A stretch of DNA of 47,682 bases, taken from assembly GCA_018648265.1 (NCBI GenBank), contig JABGRN010000037.1, positions 1 to 47,682 of the forward strand, read 5' to 3'. The first letter of the stretch is position 1, and every line of letters starts with the position of its first letter. The notes below the pieces were generated by a model. The model did no database searches. It had not been told where the DNA came from and saw nothing but the letters and a program-made list of their open reading frames with translations. Below are positions 42,056 through 47,682 of the stretch, piece by piece. The translations under genes were made by a program, and so were the position numbers. This DNA is from Prolixibacteraceae bacterium (GTDB lineage Bacteria; Bacteroidota; Bacteroidia; Bacteroidales; Prolixibacteraceae).

Positions 42056-42101
42056 CAAAAGTAGTAATTCTTTATATCGACATATCTAAAAAATTAGATA
42101 T
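42056..42101 (-). promoter_or_regulatory. psrABC promoter with palindromic activator site
   Basis: CAAAAGTA at 42056-42063 reads TACTTTTG on the minus strand, a -7 box 20 nt before the psrA start. Upstream, ATATCTAA-N4-TTAGATAT (42082-42101) is a perfect palindrome whose centre lies about 40 bp before the expected transcription start, the class II position for Crp/Fnr activators. Confidence 0.6.
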
Positions 42102-42244
42102 CTCTTGGACACAATCAGCATAATGCACATATGATTGTATAAAAAAACTATAACCTAATCTAATCAACTACTAACCATCCATTTATCTTTAATTCTTAGA
42201 AGGAATTTAAACTAACTGTTCAATGAAATTTAAAATGATTCCAA

Positions 42245-42280
42245 ACAAAAAAAAGCGTTATTCATGACGAATAACGCTTT
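42245..42280 (-). terminator. Intrinsic terminator of the tusE/dsrE2 transcript
   Basis: AAAGCGTTATTC (42252-42263) and GAATAACGCTTT (42269-42280) form a perfect 12-bp stem. On the minus strand the stem is followed by a run of eight Ts. It ends the unit before the psrABC promoter. Confidence 0.85.
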
Positions 42281-42302
42281 GAAGAATAAGTGTTTAACAA
42301 TA

Positions 42303-42806
42303 TTATGTAAAAATAATTTGAGTGCCGTCTCCACCTGACATCGCATACAAATCGCCAACCGTAATTATTGCTTTTACATGTTCGCTTAAATCGTCTTGTG
42401 TAAGTTTAAACATGTCGGCTGCTAATTTACAAGCATAAATTTCGCCACCACCGGCAGTAATCATATCCAAAAATTCATCAACAGGTGGAATGTCCAAATC
42501 ATCCATTTGTTTCATCATCATTGCAGACACACCAGCCTCAACACCTGGAATTACACCGAGAAGGGTTGGAAATGGTAATCCACCTGGCATTCTCATTCCC
42601 GGGTTTCCAACTACGGCAGTATGCAATTTATTCATTTGCTTTTTCGTAATTGCATCTAATCCAAAGAATGTAAAAAATAGTTTAGTTTCAATTCCTTCCA
42701 TTACAGCGCCATTTGCCATAACCAAAGCTGCATATACATCTTCGATGTTCGCCTTAGCGCAAATAATCATTACCTTTTTTAAAGGCGTTTCTTTTACTTC
42801 AGTCAT
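42303..42806 (-). CDS. DsrE2-like (DsrE/DsrF/DrsH) sulfur-relay protein
   Basis: The 167-aa protein has a DsrE fold of the DsrE2 type: KKVMIICAKANIEDVYAALVMANGAVMEGIETKLFFTFFGLDAI and a C-terminal IYACKLAADMF that holds the conserved sulfur-accepting Cys (C126). Such proteins trap persulfide sulfur in the cytoplasm and pass it to TusA or DsrC-type carriers. It follows the TusE/DsrC-like gene by 19 nt. The Met-rich middle section (MMMKQMDD) is common in this family. Confidence 0.9.
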   Translation of the reverse strand: MTEVKETPLKKVMIICAKANIEDVYAALVMANGAVMEGIETKLFFTFFGLDAITKKQMNKLHTAVVGNPGMRMPGGLPFPTLLGVIPGVEAGVSAMMMKQMDDLDIPPVDEFLDMITAGGGEIYACKLAADMFKLTQDDLSEHVKAIITVGDLYAMSGGDGTQIIFT

Positions 42807-42825
42807 AATTTTCGGGTTTTAAAGA

Positions 42826-43137
42826 TTAAACACAACTTGCTGGTTTCGGAATACCTGCAAATTTTGATGAATATTTAAGTGGTCCACCAGGAAACAATTG
42901 ATACAAGCCTTTGATATCAACAATACCCGATTTTCCAACTTTACGTATCGAAAGAGAAGTACCTGCTGCACTCTCTTTTCTTAAAAATTCCAACACTTCG
43001 AAATGTTTGTCGGAGAGATTAATACCTTCTTCTTTTGCCAATTCAGTTGCTACCTCTTTGGTCCAGTCTGCACTGTTTACTAAATAACCTTCGTCGGTAA
43101 CTTCAATACCTTTGCCTGCCAATGTTTTTTCTGCCAT
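42826..43137 (-). CDS. TusE/DsrC-family sulfur carrier with a single arm cysteine
   Basis: The 103-aa protein is DsrC-like: an N-terminal VTDEGYLVNSADWTKEVA block and the C-terminal arm KFAGIPKPASCV ending in the conserved penultimate Cys (C102). The second arm Cys of true DsrC, eleven residues earlier, is Ser91. It therefore resembles TusE-type carriers that hold one persulfide rather than the trisulfide-forming DsrC of sulfite reductase. No dsrAB genes are in the window. It probably exchanges sulfur with the adjacent DsrE2-like protein. Confidence 0.9.
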   Translation of the reverse strand: MAEKTLAGKGIEVTDEGYLVNSADWTKEVATELAKEEGINLSDKHFEVLEFLRKESAAGTSLSIRKVGKSGIVDIKGLYQLFPGGPLKYSSKFAGIPKPASCV

Positions 43138-43204
43138 AATTTCTAATTTATTAATTATTATTTTTTATTTACTAATTGTACTTCGTAGTATCTTTCAAAT
43201 TTTA

Positions 43205-43330
43205 GTGTGGCTTCTTAGAAAGCGTCAAGAACAAGGCTCGCGAAATCTTGAAAATCAAGGAGTTTACTTTCGTAAACGACTGTTTTCAAGATGAGAGTAA
43301 CGCAGTTATTGATGCTTTATAAGGAGTCAC
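43205..43330. repeat. Long imperfect palindrome directly after the DUF1641 gene
   Basis: A 126-bp stretch folds back on itself. The outer halves share GTG, CT-CTTA, AAAGC, TCAA and ATCTTGAAAA/TTTTCAAGAT blocks, and the tip is GTTTAC-TTTC-GTAAAC (43262-43277). Its right end is at the TAG-TGA double stop of the DUF1641 gene. It may be a MITE-like insertion that now acts as a terminator or processing hairpin between SQR-DUF1641 and tusE. Confidence 0.55.
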
Positions 43331-44004
43331 TATTTAGTATTTGTTTCTGCTGCCATGTTTTTCATAAAGGTTACAAAAAATCCAAGGGCACGTTTCATTT
43401 CTGGTTTATTCATTTCGCGCATAACTTTGAAAATAGAATATTCGGGAATGTTTTCCATTTCGATGCTACCGTAAATTTTAAGTCCGTTATTAATTGCCGA
43501 CATCATTTCGGGCTGAGTTGCCGAGCGGACTGTTTCCAAAATGGTAATCACATTTTCTGAAAGACTTCGAACATCTTCGGGAGAATAGTGAGTAATAATA
43601 TTGTCGAAAATATTTCCTGCTTCGGCAAAGAATTCGAAATAACCTTTTTGGTCAAATTCATTCATTTTTTTAGTGAAATCGATAATTACCTCGTTGAAAA
43701 TCGGACTTGCATCTTTTATCAAGTCGTTCATACTTTCAAACAATTCGAGGAAATTATTTATGTTATCGATGTTCCGTAAAAAGCGAAGAGCTAATCCTTT
43801 TACCTGATCGAGATCGAGGTTTACCATCCGGTTATCCAGTTCTTCGACTGCCGAATCGTACATGTCTTTTCCAACTATAGAAAAGTCTGCCACCAAATCT
43901 TCAAGCTGATTTGTTTTTAATCGTTGCTGGTTTACATATTCCAGCAACAAATCAACTTTCTGATTTAGTTCAGTAATTTGTGTTTTTAATTCTTTTTCTT
44001 CCAT
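43330..44004 (-). CDS. DUF1641 protein linked to SQR
   Basis: The 224-aa, mostly helical protein starts with a coiled-coil-like segment (KELKTQITELNQKVDLLLEYVNQQRLKTNQLEDLV). Its C-terminal region GLKIYGSIEMENIPEYSIFKVMREMNKPEMKRALGFFVTFMKNM is the DUF1641 signature. Proteins of this family are often encoded beside sulfide:quinone oxidoreductase-like or formate-related genes, but no role is established. It lies 10 nt after SQR, so the two are one transcription unit. The gene ends in tandem stops TAG-TGA. Confidence 0.85.
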   Translation of the reverse strand: MEEKELKTQITELNQKVDLLLEYVNQQRLKTNQLEDLVADFSIVGKDMYDSAVEELDNRMVNLDLDQVKGLALRFLRNIDNINNFLELFESMNDLIKDASPIFNEVIIDFTKKMNEFDQKGYFEFFAEAGNIFDNIITHYSPEDVRSLSENVITILETVRSATQPEMMSAINNGLKIYGSIEMENIPEYSIFKVMREMNKPEMKRALGFFVTFMKNMAAETNTK

Positions 44005-44014
44005 CTCTTTCCAA

Positions 44015-45250
44015 TTAATTCACTCGTTTTTTACCGGCCATTGTCATTAAAGGTTCAACCGGCAATTCTTTGCCTTTCAGCAAAATGTGCCAATAAATCC
44101 ATCGGAACATTACTTTTCCGTAGTGATTAATTTTTGTGTTTTTAAGCAAGCCAAATGGTCCGATTCCGGGAAGTGGGAATGTACCTGGAAGTGGTTCGGT
44201 GTCATAATTAAAATCGATTAAAGCACCTTTGCCAAAACCGGTTTCGATGTAGCAATTTGCGTGCCCATCGAATTTAGCGTGAAGTGGACGGCCTTCCATC
44301 GCACTCATTAAATTCTCGAAAAGTATTTCGGCGGCAAAATGCGCAACCGATCCAGCTTTTGATGTTGGAATATTTGCCGCATCGCCAAGAATAAAAATAT
44401 TCTCGAATTGTTTCGACTGCATTGTTTCTTTGTCGGTGAGAACAAAATTCATGTCGTCGCCTAAACCGCTGCGTTCCACCATTTCGTCACCCATGTTCAT
44501 TGGAACAACGGTTAACACATCGAAAGGAACTTCCTGTTCGTCGTACGAAACCAGTTTTTTCTCGTCGTTATCAACTCGTTCAATATAAAAATCGGGTATA
44601 ACAGTAATATTTTTTTCAGCTAATAATTCGGACAACATTTTTGTTGCAACAGGTTTCGTAAATGCACCTGGCATTGGAGTTACGTAAGAAATATCAACTT
44701 TATCGCGAATACCAATTTCTGTAAAATAAGCATCGGCGAGAAAAACAAATTCGAGTGGCGCAACCGGACATTTGTAAGGTAATTCGGTAATTGCCATAAC
44801 AAGTTTCCCGCCTTCCCAACCTTTAAAAAACTTTTGTAAAGCAACTGCACCTTCAACTGTATAAAAATCGAAAATCTCTTTGTACCAAAGTTTATCTTTT
44901 AATCCGGGTGTTTCTTCAGGAAAAGTTTTGGTTCCCGTCGCAACAATCAAAAAATCGTAATTTAAAATCTTGCCTCCTTCGAGGTGAACTTTGTTTGCTT
45001 CACCCTCAACGCGGTCGATTGCCGAATAAATCATATTTACTCCTGCCGGAATAAAATCGGCTTTTGGTTTTATTACATCTTCCTTATTGTAAATTCCAAA
45101 AGGGATAAATAAAAATCCTGGTTGGTAATAATGTGTTTTAAACTGGTCAACAATTGTAATGCCCCACTCCTCTTTGTCGAGGGTGTTGCGTAATTTATTT
45201 GCCATCATTGTGCCGGCTGTTCCGGCACCAAGTATTACTATTCGTTTCAT
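44015..45250 (-). CDS. sqr: Sulfide:quinone oxidoreductase family flavoprotein
   Basis: The 411-aa protein is an SQR of the two-dinucleotide-binding flavoprotein family. It has FAD motif ILGAGTAGTMMAN at the N-terminus, YDFLIVATGT and the second FAD-binding IFILGDAANIPTSKAG. Only two cysteines exist, C161 (PYKCPVAP) and C333 (ANCYIETG), at the places of the redox-active pair that carries polysulfur in SQR. It would pass sulfide electrons to quinone and release polysulfide, the likely substrate of the Psr enzyme. The C-terminal amphipathic region (MFRWIYWHILLKG) fits membrane attachment. Confidence 0.92.
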   Translation of the reverse strand: MKRIVILGAGTAGTMMANKLRNTLDKEEWGITIVDQFKTHYYQPGFLFIPFGIYNKEDVIKPKADFIPAGVNMIYSAIDRVEGEANKVHLEGGKILNYDFLIVATGTKTFPEETPGLKDKLWYKEIFDFYTVEGAVALQKFFKGWEGGKLVMAITELPYKCPVAPLEFVFLADAYFTEIGIRDKVDISYVTPMPGAFTKPVATKMLSELLAEKNITVIPDFYIERVDNDEKKLVSYDEQEVPFDVLTVVPMNMGDEMVERSGLGDDMNFVLTDKETMQSKQFENIFILGDAANIPTSKAGSVAHFAAEILFENLMSAMEGRPLHAKFDGHANCYIETGFGKGALIDFNYDTEPLPGTFPLPGIGPFGLLKNTKINHYGKVMFRWIYWHILLKGKELPVEPLMTMAGKKRVN

Positions 45251-45280
45251 GTTTTTCGATTAAATTTTAATTTCTGACAC

Positions 45281-45335
45281 CAAAACTATTTATAGAAAAG
45301 AATGTTTTTAACAAAGGGGTTATGATAATTATCAC
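45281..45335. promoter_or_regulatory. Divergent SQR/crp promoter region with an FNR-like palindrome
   Basis: ATGAT-AATT-ATCAC (45322-45335) matches the FNR-type box TTGAT-N4-ATCAA except at its outermost bases and contains the perfect palindrome TGATAATTATCA. On the minus strand TAGTTTTG (plus-strand CAAAACTA, 45281-45288) is the SQR -7 box. On the plus strand TATTTTCG (45363-45370) is a weaker -7 box for the regulator gene. The site could serve both promoters. Confidence 0.6.
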
Positions 45336-45393
45336 AGAGTAATAAATATCATAAGTTTTTGGTATTTTCGAAGTTTAATACATGCCTTTTATC

Positions 45394-46089
45394 ATGAGCG
45401 AGCTAAATCCAAAGTGTAGTTGCGAAAATTGTCAGTTAAAATCGTTGTTTTTTACACATGTAACAACTGACGAACTAATTGACATGTGTGAGATTAAAGA
45501 GGAGCGTAGCTATTCAAAAGGAGATATTATTATTGGCGAAGGTGAGCCTATAAGTGAGTTTTTATACATGAAAGAAGGTTTGGTGAAATTATCTAAATCT
45601 ACAGTTGAAGGTAAAGATCAGATAATTAGTTTCTCGAAACCATTTGATTTTGTAAGCATTTTAAGTGTTTTTTCTTCTGATATTTATAAATATTCCGTTT
45701 CAGCAGTTGAAGACTCGGTGGTTTGTGTTTTAGAACTTGATGTAGTTAAAAATTATGCCCAACAAAATGCCATGTTTACCATGGATTTGATGACTCGCGT
45801 TAGTCAGGCTACCGACAAAATTGTTTTAGATAGTTTGGAAATAAAACGCAAACATTTAAAAGGCAGGGTGGCTCATGTTTTACTCTATTTTGCCAATTAT
45901 ATTTACGAAAACGACGAATTTGAACTTCCTATCTCGCGAAGGGAAATAGCTGAATACATTGGCATGACTACTGAAAATGTAATCCGTACTTTGTCGGAAT
46001 TTAGAAAAGACAAAATCATTAAAATTTTTGGAAAAGACATTCAGATAGCTGATAAAAAAAGGCTGGAAAATGTTTCGGAATTTGGGTGA
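45394..46089 (+). CDS. Crp/Fnr regulator divergent from SQR
   Basis: The protein has a beta-roll sensor domain and winged HTH (ISRREIAEYIGMTTENVIRTLSEFRKDKII). Starting at the ATG at 45394, it has C8, C10 and C13 at the N-terminus and C111 in the roll. The third FNR ligand position is Phe19, so a standard four-Cys cluster is not possible unless C8 or C32 substitutes. Its recognition helix keeps the Glu and Arg (TENVIR) that contact the TGA bases in Crp/FNR sites, which suits the adjacent ATGAT-N4-ATCAC palindrome. It is likely the local sulfur-gene regulator. An ATG at 45382 is an alternative start. Confidence 0.88.
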   Translation: MSELNPKCSCENCQLKSLFFTHVTTDELIDMCEIKEERSYSKGDIIIGEGEPISEFLYMKEGLVKLSKSTVEGKDQIISFSKPFDFVSILSVFSSDIYKYSVSAVEDSVVCVLELDVVKNYAQQNAMFTMDLMTRVSQATDKIVLDSLEIKRKHLKGRVAHVLLYFANYIYENDEFELPISRREIAEYIGMTTENVIRTLSEFRKDKIIKIFGKDIQIADKKRLENVSEFG

Positions 46090-46300
46090 TGAAGAAGTTG
46101 GCAGTCGCGGTTTTCAGTCGCAGTTGCAGTTTTCGGAAAAGTCGGAAGAAAGTCCCAGTAGCAGTATTCAGTGAACCGAAGGATTCCATCTTTACAATTT
46201 ATCAAACTGTAGAAAACTAATAATCTCAAATGCACCTAATTGAAATAGAGATGAAATCCCTGCTGAGTTGGAAGTCGCAGTCTCAGTTGACAGTTGCAGT
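46090..46300. repeat. Text-like degenerate repeats between crp and mobA
   Basis: No gene is visible. Short units related to GTTGGAAGTCGCAGT, CAGTTGCAGTTT and CAGTATTCAGTGAACC are scattered through the gap at about 46095-46175 and 46268-46305. Similar low-complexity stretches occur at 10918-10990 and near 38088. They appear to be decayed copies of a dispersed intergenic sequence. Confidence 0.5.
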
Positions 46301-46852
46301 TTACAGATCTTCCGGCCGGTTTAAATTTCGGAATAATTGGGGGTATTTTTCAAGCCAGTTTTGAGTATCTACAAATTTTGTATTTAACTTGTTTAACAAA
46401 TCATGCATTTTGAAATTGCCGGAATCAAGCATCTTACTAATTTCAGTTAAACTTCTTTTATGGTACAATGCAATTAACGGTTCTTTGCCCTTTAAATAAA
46501 CCGGAACGATTGCATCAAAACTTCCAGTTTGCGAAGCCAAAAACTTTACAAATTCGGATTCAGCAAAAACAGAATCAACACTAATTACAAAATTCCAATC
46601 AGTTTCCGAATTTTTCAAACAGGAGTAAATTCCACCAAGTGGACCACAATCATTTATTTCATCGGGAATAATTTCAAACCCAAGTTTTCCATGCTCCTTA
46701 TTATTAGAACTGATTAAAATGGTTTGGCAAAATGGCCGGCAAAGTTCAATTGCCCTTTCAAGTAATGTTTGACCATTTATTTCAAGAAAAGTTTTGTCGG
46801 TGCCCATTCGGAGGCTTTTCCCGCCTGCTAAAATAATTCCTGAAATTTTCAT
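46301..46852 (-). CDS. mobA: Molybdenum cofactor guanylyltransferase
   Basis: MobA adds GMP to molybdopterin to give the MGD cofactor required by PsrA-type enzymes. The 183-aa protein has the nucleotidyltransferase start ISGIILAGGKSLRMGTDKTFLEINGQTLLERAI, the GPLGGIYSCLK block and VISVDSVFAES, the last in place of the usual DxP-type metal motif. The C-terminal part is short but typical. A -7 box (TATTTTTG on the minus strand, 46857-46864) ends 4 nt before the ATG, so the transcript is nearly leaderless. Confidence 0.92.
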   Translation of the reverse strand: MKISGIILAGGKSLRMGTDKTFLEINGQTLLERAIELCRPFCQTILISSNNKEHGKLGFEIIPDEINDCGPLGGIYSCLKNSETDWNFVISVDSVFAESEFVKFLASQTGSFDAIVPVYLKGKEPLIALYHKRSLTEISKMLDSGNFKMHDLLNKLNTKFVDTQNWLEKYPQLFRNLNRPEDL

Positions 46853-46907
46853 AAGGCAAAAATAGAAAAAACCAAAACCCGATTGGGTTTTTTATCATCA
46901 CTTTTTA

Positions 46908-46940
46908 ATAAAAAAAGCCTGCTACAAAGTAGCAAGCTTT
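46908..46940 (-). terminator. Intrinsic terminator of the small hypothetical gene
   Basis: On the minus strand, AAGCTTGCTAC-TTT-GTAGCAGGCTT forms an 11-bp stem with one mismatch, followed by a run of Ts. It lies about 43 nt past the stop of the gene at 46983-47285. Confidence 0.8.
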
Positions 46941-46982
46941 TACCCCCTCCAAAAAAACCTAAAATCCACGAATCACTATTTT

Positions 46983-47285
46983 CTAATTTGCTGCAAACAA
47001 ATCAATTTCTTTCGAATAAATCCCTATTTTAGGTTTTGTGTTTATGAATTGGAGCATTGCCAATATATTCATATAATCAACATTATTTACCCGTACAAAT
47101 TCGTACAGATTTTTACAATTTATAAAAGCTAATTTTGTGGAAAATCCGGCAAGGATTAAATTCCAAAAAGCTTTTCTGTGTTCAATGGGTACAGTTGATA
47201 AATCGTTTTTAATAAGCTCAAACTCTTCCTTGGATATTAGCATTTGAATTGCCCGGTTAAAATAAAGCACTGTTCCTTTTTCCAT
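46983..47285 (-). CDS. Small protein of unknown function
   Basis: I do not recognise this 100-aa protein. It is mainly helical by appearance, with a central segment EHRKAFWNLILAGFSTKLAFINCKNLYEFVRVNN, no signal peptide and one cysteine. The start is taken at the ATG at 47285 (MEKGTVLYFNRAIQML); an upstream alternative at 47336 adds 17 residues unlikely to be translated. It is followed by a good terminator and lies 67 nt after a receiver-domain gene on the same strand, so it may belong to that signalling unit. Confidence 0.6.
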   Translation of the reverse strand: MEKGTVLYFNRAIQMLISKEEFELIKNDLSTVPIEHRKAFWNLILAGFSTKLAFINCKNLYEFVRVNNVDYMNILAMLQFINTKPKIGIYSKEIDLFAAN

Positions 47286-47352
47286 TTCTATATTCAAATT
47301 ATATTTTATTTGCAAAAATAAGCATTTGAAAGTCAATTGCTTACTTGAATTA

Positions 47353-47682
47353 TTATTGTTTGAATTGCTCTTTAATCATCCGGATAAGTAATTTCTGTTT
47401 AATTGGTTTTGTAATATAATCGTCACATCCGGCATCGATCGATTTTTCGCGGTCGCCCGCCAAAGCTTTAGCTGTTTGTGCTATTACCGGAAGGCCGGGC
47501 CGGGTCCTTTTTATTTCAACTGTTGCCTCGTAGCCATTTATATCGGGCAAATTAATATCCATAAGTACTAAATCAATGCCTTGATTTTCGTTACAATACT
47601 TAATTGCATCTTTCCCGTTTTGCGCCCAGATAGTTTTCAACCCGAGTCTTTCGAGGACAATTCTCAGATATTCATAACTTAT
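47353..47682 (-). CDS. Response-regulator receiver domain, C-terminal end of a longer protein
   Basis: The 109 visible residues form most of a CheY-like receiver: DLVLMDINLPDINGYEATVEIK with the phospho-acceptor Asp, then VIAQTAKAL and the conserved Lys in ITKPIKQKLL. The frame is open to the window edge without a start (SYEYLRIVLERLGLKTIWAQNG precedes), so the gene continues beyond 47682. The receiver ends the protein, the usual layout of a hybrid sensor histidine kinase, but a lone receiver cannot be excluded. Confidence 0.85.
   Translation of the reverse strand: MSYEYLRIVLERLGLKTIWAQNGKDAIKYCNENQGIDLVLMDINLPDINGYEATVEIKRTRPGLPVIAQTAKALAGDREKSIDAGCDDYITKPIKQKLLIRMIKEQFKQ

Noticed and set aside
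42826-43137. DsrC of a dissimilatory sulfite reductase pathway
   Set aside because: The second arm Cys is Ser and no dsrAB or dsrMKJOP genes are in the window.
1-47682. CRISPR arrays, rRNA operons, prophage or intact transposase genes
   Set aside because: No regularly spaced direct repeats, conserved rRNA stretches, phage structural genes or transposase motifs were found on reading both strands.

Overview
The window is AT-rich (roughly one third G+C by eye) and looks like a chromosome segment of an anaerobic or facultatively anaerobic Bacteroidota, probably near the Marinilabiliales/Prolixibacteraceae; this placement is inference. Supporting signs are TAnnTTTG-type -7 promoter boxes just upstream of several starts, weak Shine-Dalgarno sites, and the order birA/rsfS/ftsH/LUD/DUF2007/cdsA/psd/pssA, which is familiar from this phylum. 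No rRNA, tRNA, CRISPR array or intact insertion sequence was seen.

Left part (1-20.5 kb). An exported metallophosphoesterase-like protein is followed by an AlgI/AlgX-type O-acetylation pair, a polyprenol-phosphate GT2 enzyme and an ArnT-like glycosyltransferase. Housekeeping genes come next: coaD, a thioredoxin-fold protein, a Nudix hydrolase, pyrE, an SRPBCC protein, birA, rsfS, ftsH, a LUD protein, and the cdsA-psd-pssA route to phosphatidylethanolamine. A sigma-54 activator without a Fis HTH and an AlbA_2-domain protein close this part. Two 170-180 bp palindromic elements bounded by TTAA share a central hairpin.

Centre (20.5-34.5 kb). After an MNT/HEPN toxin-antitoxin pair comes the most unusual feature, a 12-gene minus-strand run. 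Order of transcription: mnhE, F, G, an mbhD-like gene, mnhB, mnhC, a 1051-aa fusion of two antiporter-like subunits, then nuoH-, nuoB-, nuoC- and nuoD-like genes, then a fusion of a NuoI-type ferredoxin with a GltD-type NAD(P)H flavoprotein. A DHOD-like gene follows. The layout matches the archaeal Mrp-linked MBH/MBS(MBX) complexes rather than bacterial complex I. The NuoD homolog lacks both quinone-site signature residues and a complete [NiFe] cysteine set. The NuoB homolog has only three cluster cysteines. I infer an ion-pumping, NAD(P)H-linked, MBS-like complex whose substrate may be sulfane sulfur. A divergent gene encodes an FNR-type regulator with all four [4Fe-4S] cysteines at E. coli FNR spacing.

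Right part (34.5-47.7 kb). An AbiE-type toxin-antitoxin pair separates the complex from a sulfur gene group: SQR, DUF1641, a TusE/DsrC-like protein, a DsrE2-like protein, a PsrABC-type molybdoenzyme (Tat-exported catalytic subunit, FeS subunit, NrfD anchor), two half-length YeeE/YedE transporters, and an exported rhodanese whose active-site Cys is Ser and whose only Cys is the C-terminal residue. A second Crp/Fnr regulator is divergent from SQR with an FNR-like palindrome between them. mobA would supply the molybdenum cofactor. The simplest reading is a redox-regulated sulfur-respiration region in which periplasmic sulfur chemistry (Psr, YeeE, rhodanese, SQR) is coupled to a cytoplasmic MBS-like ion pump.
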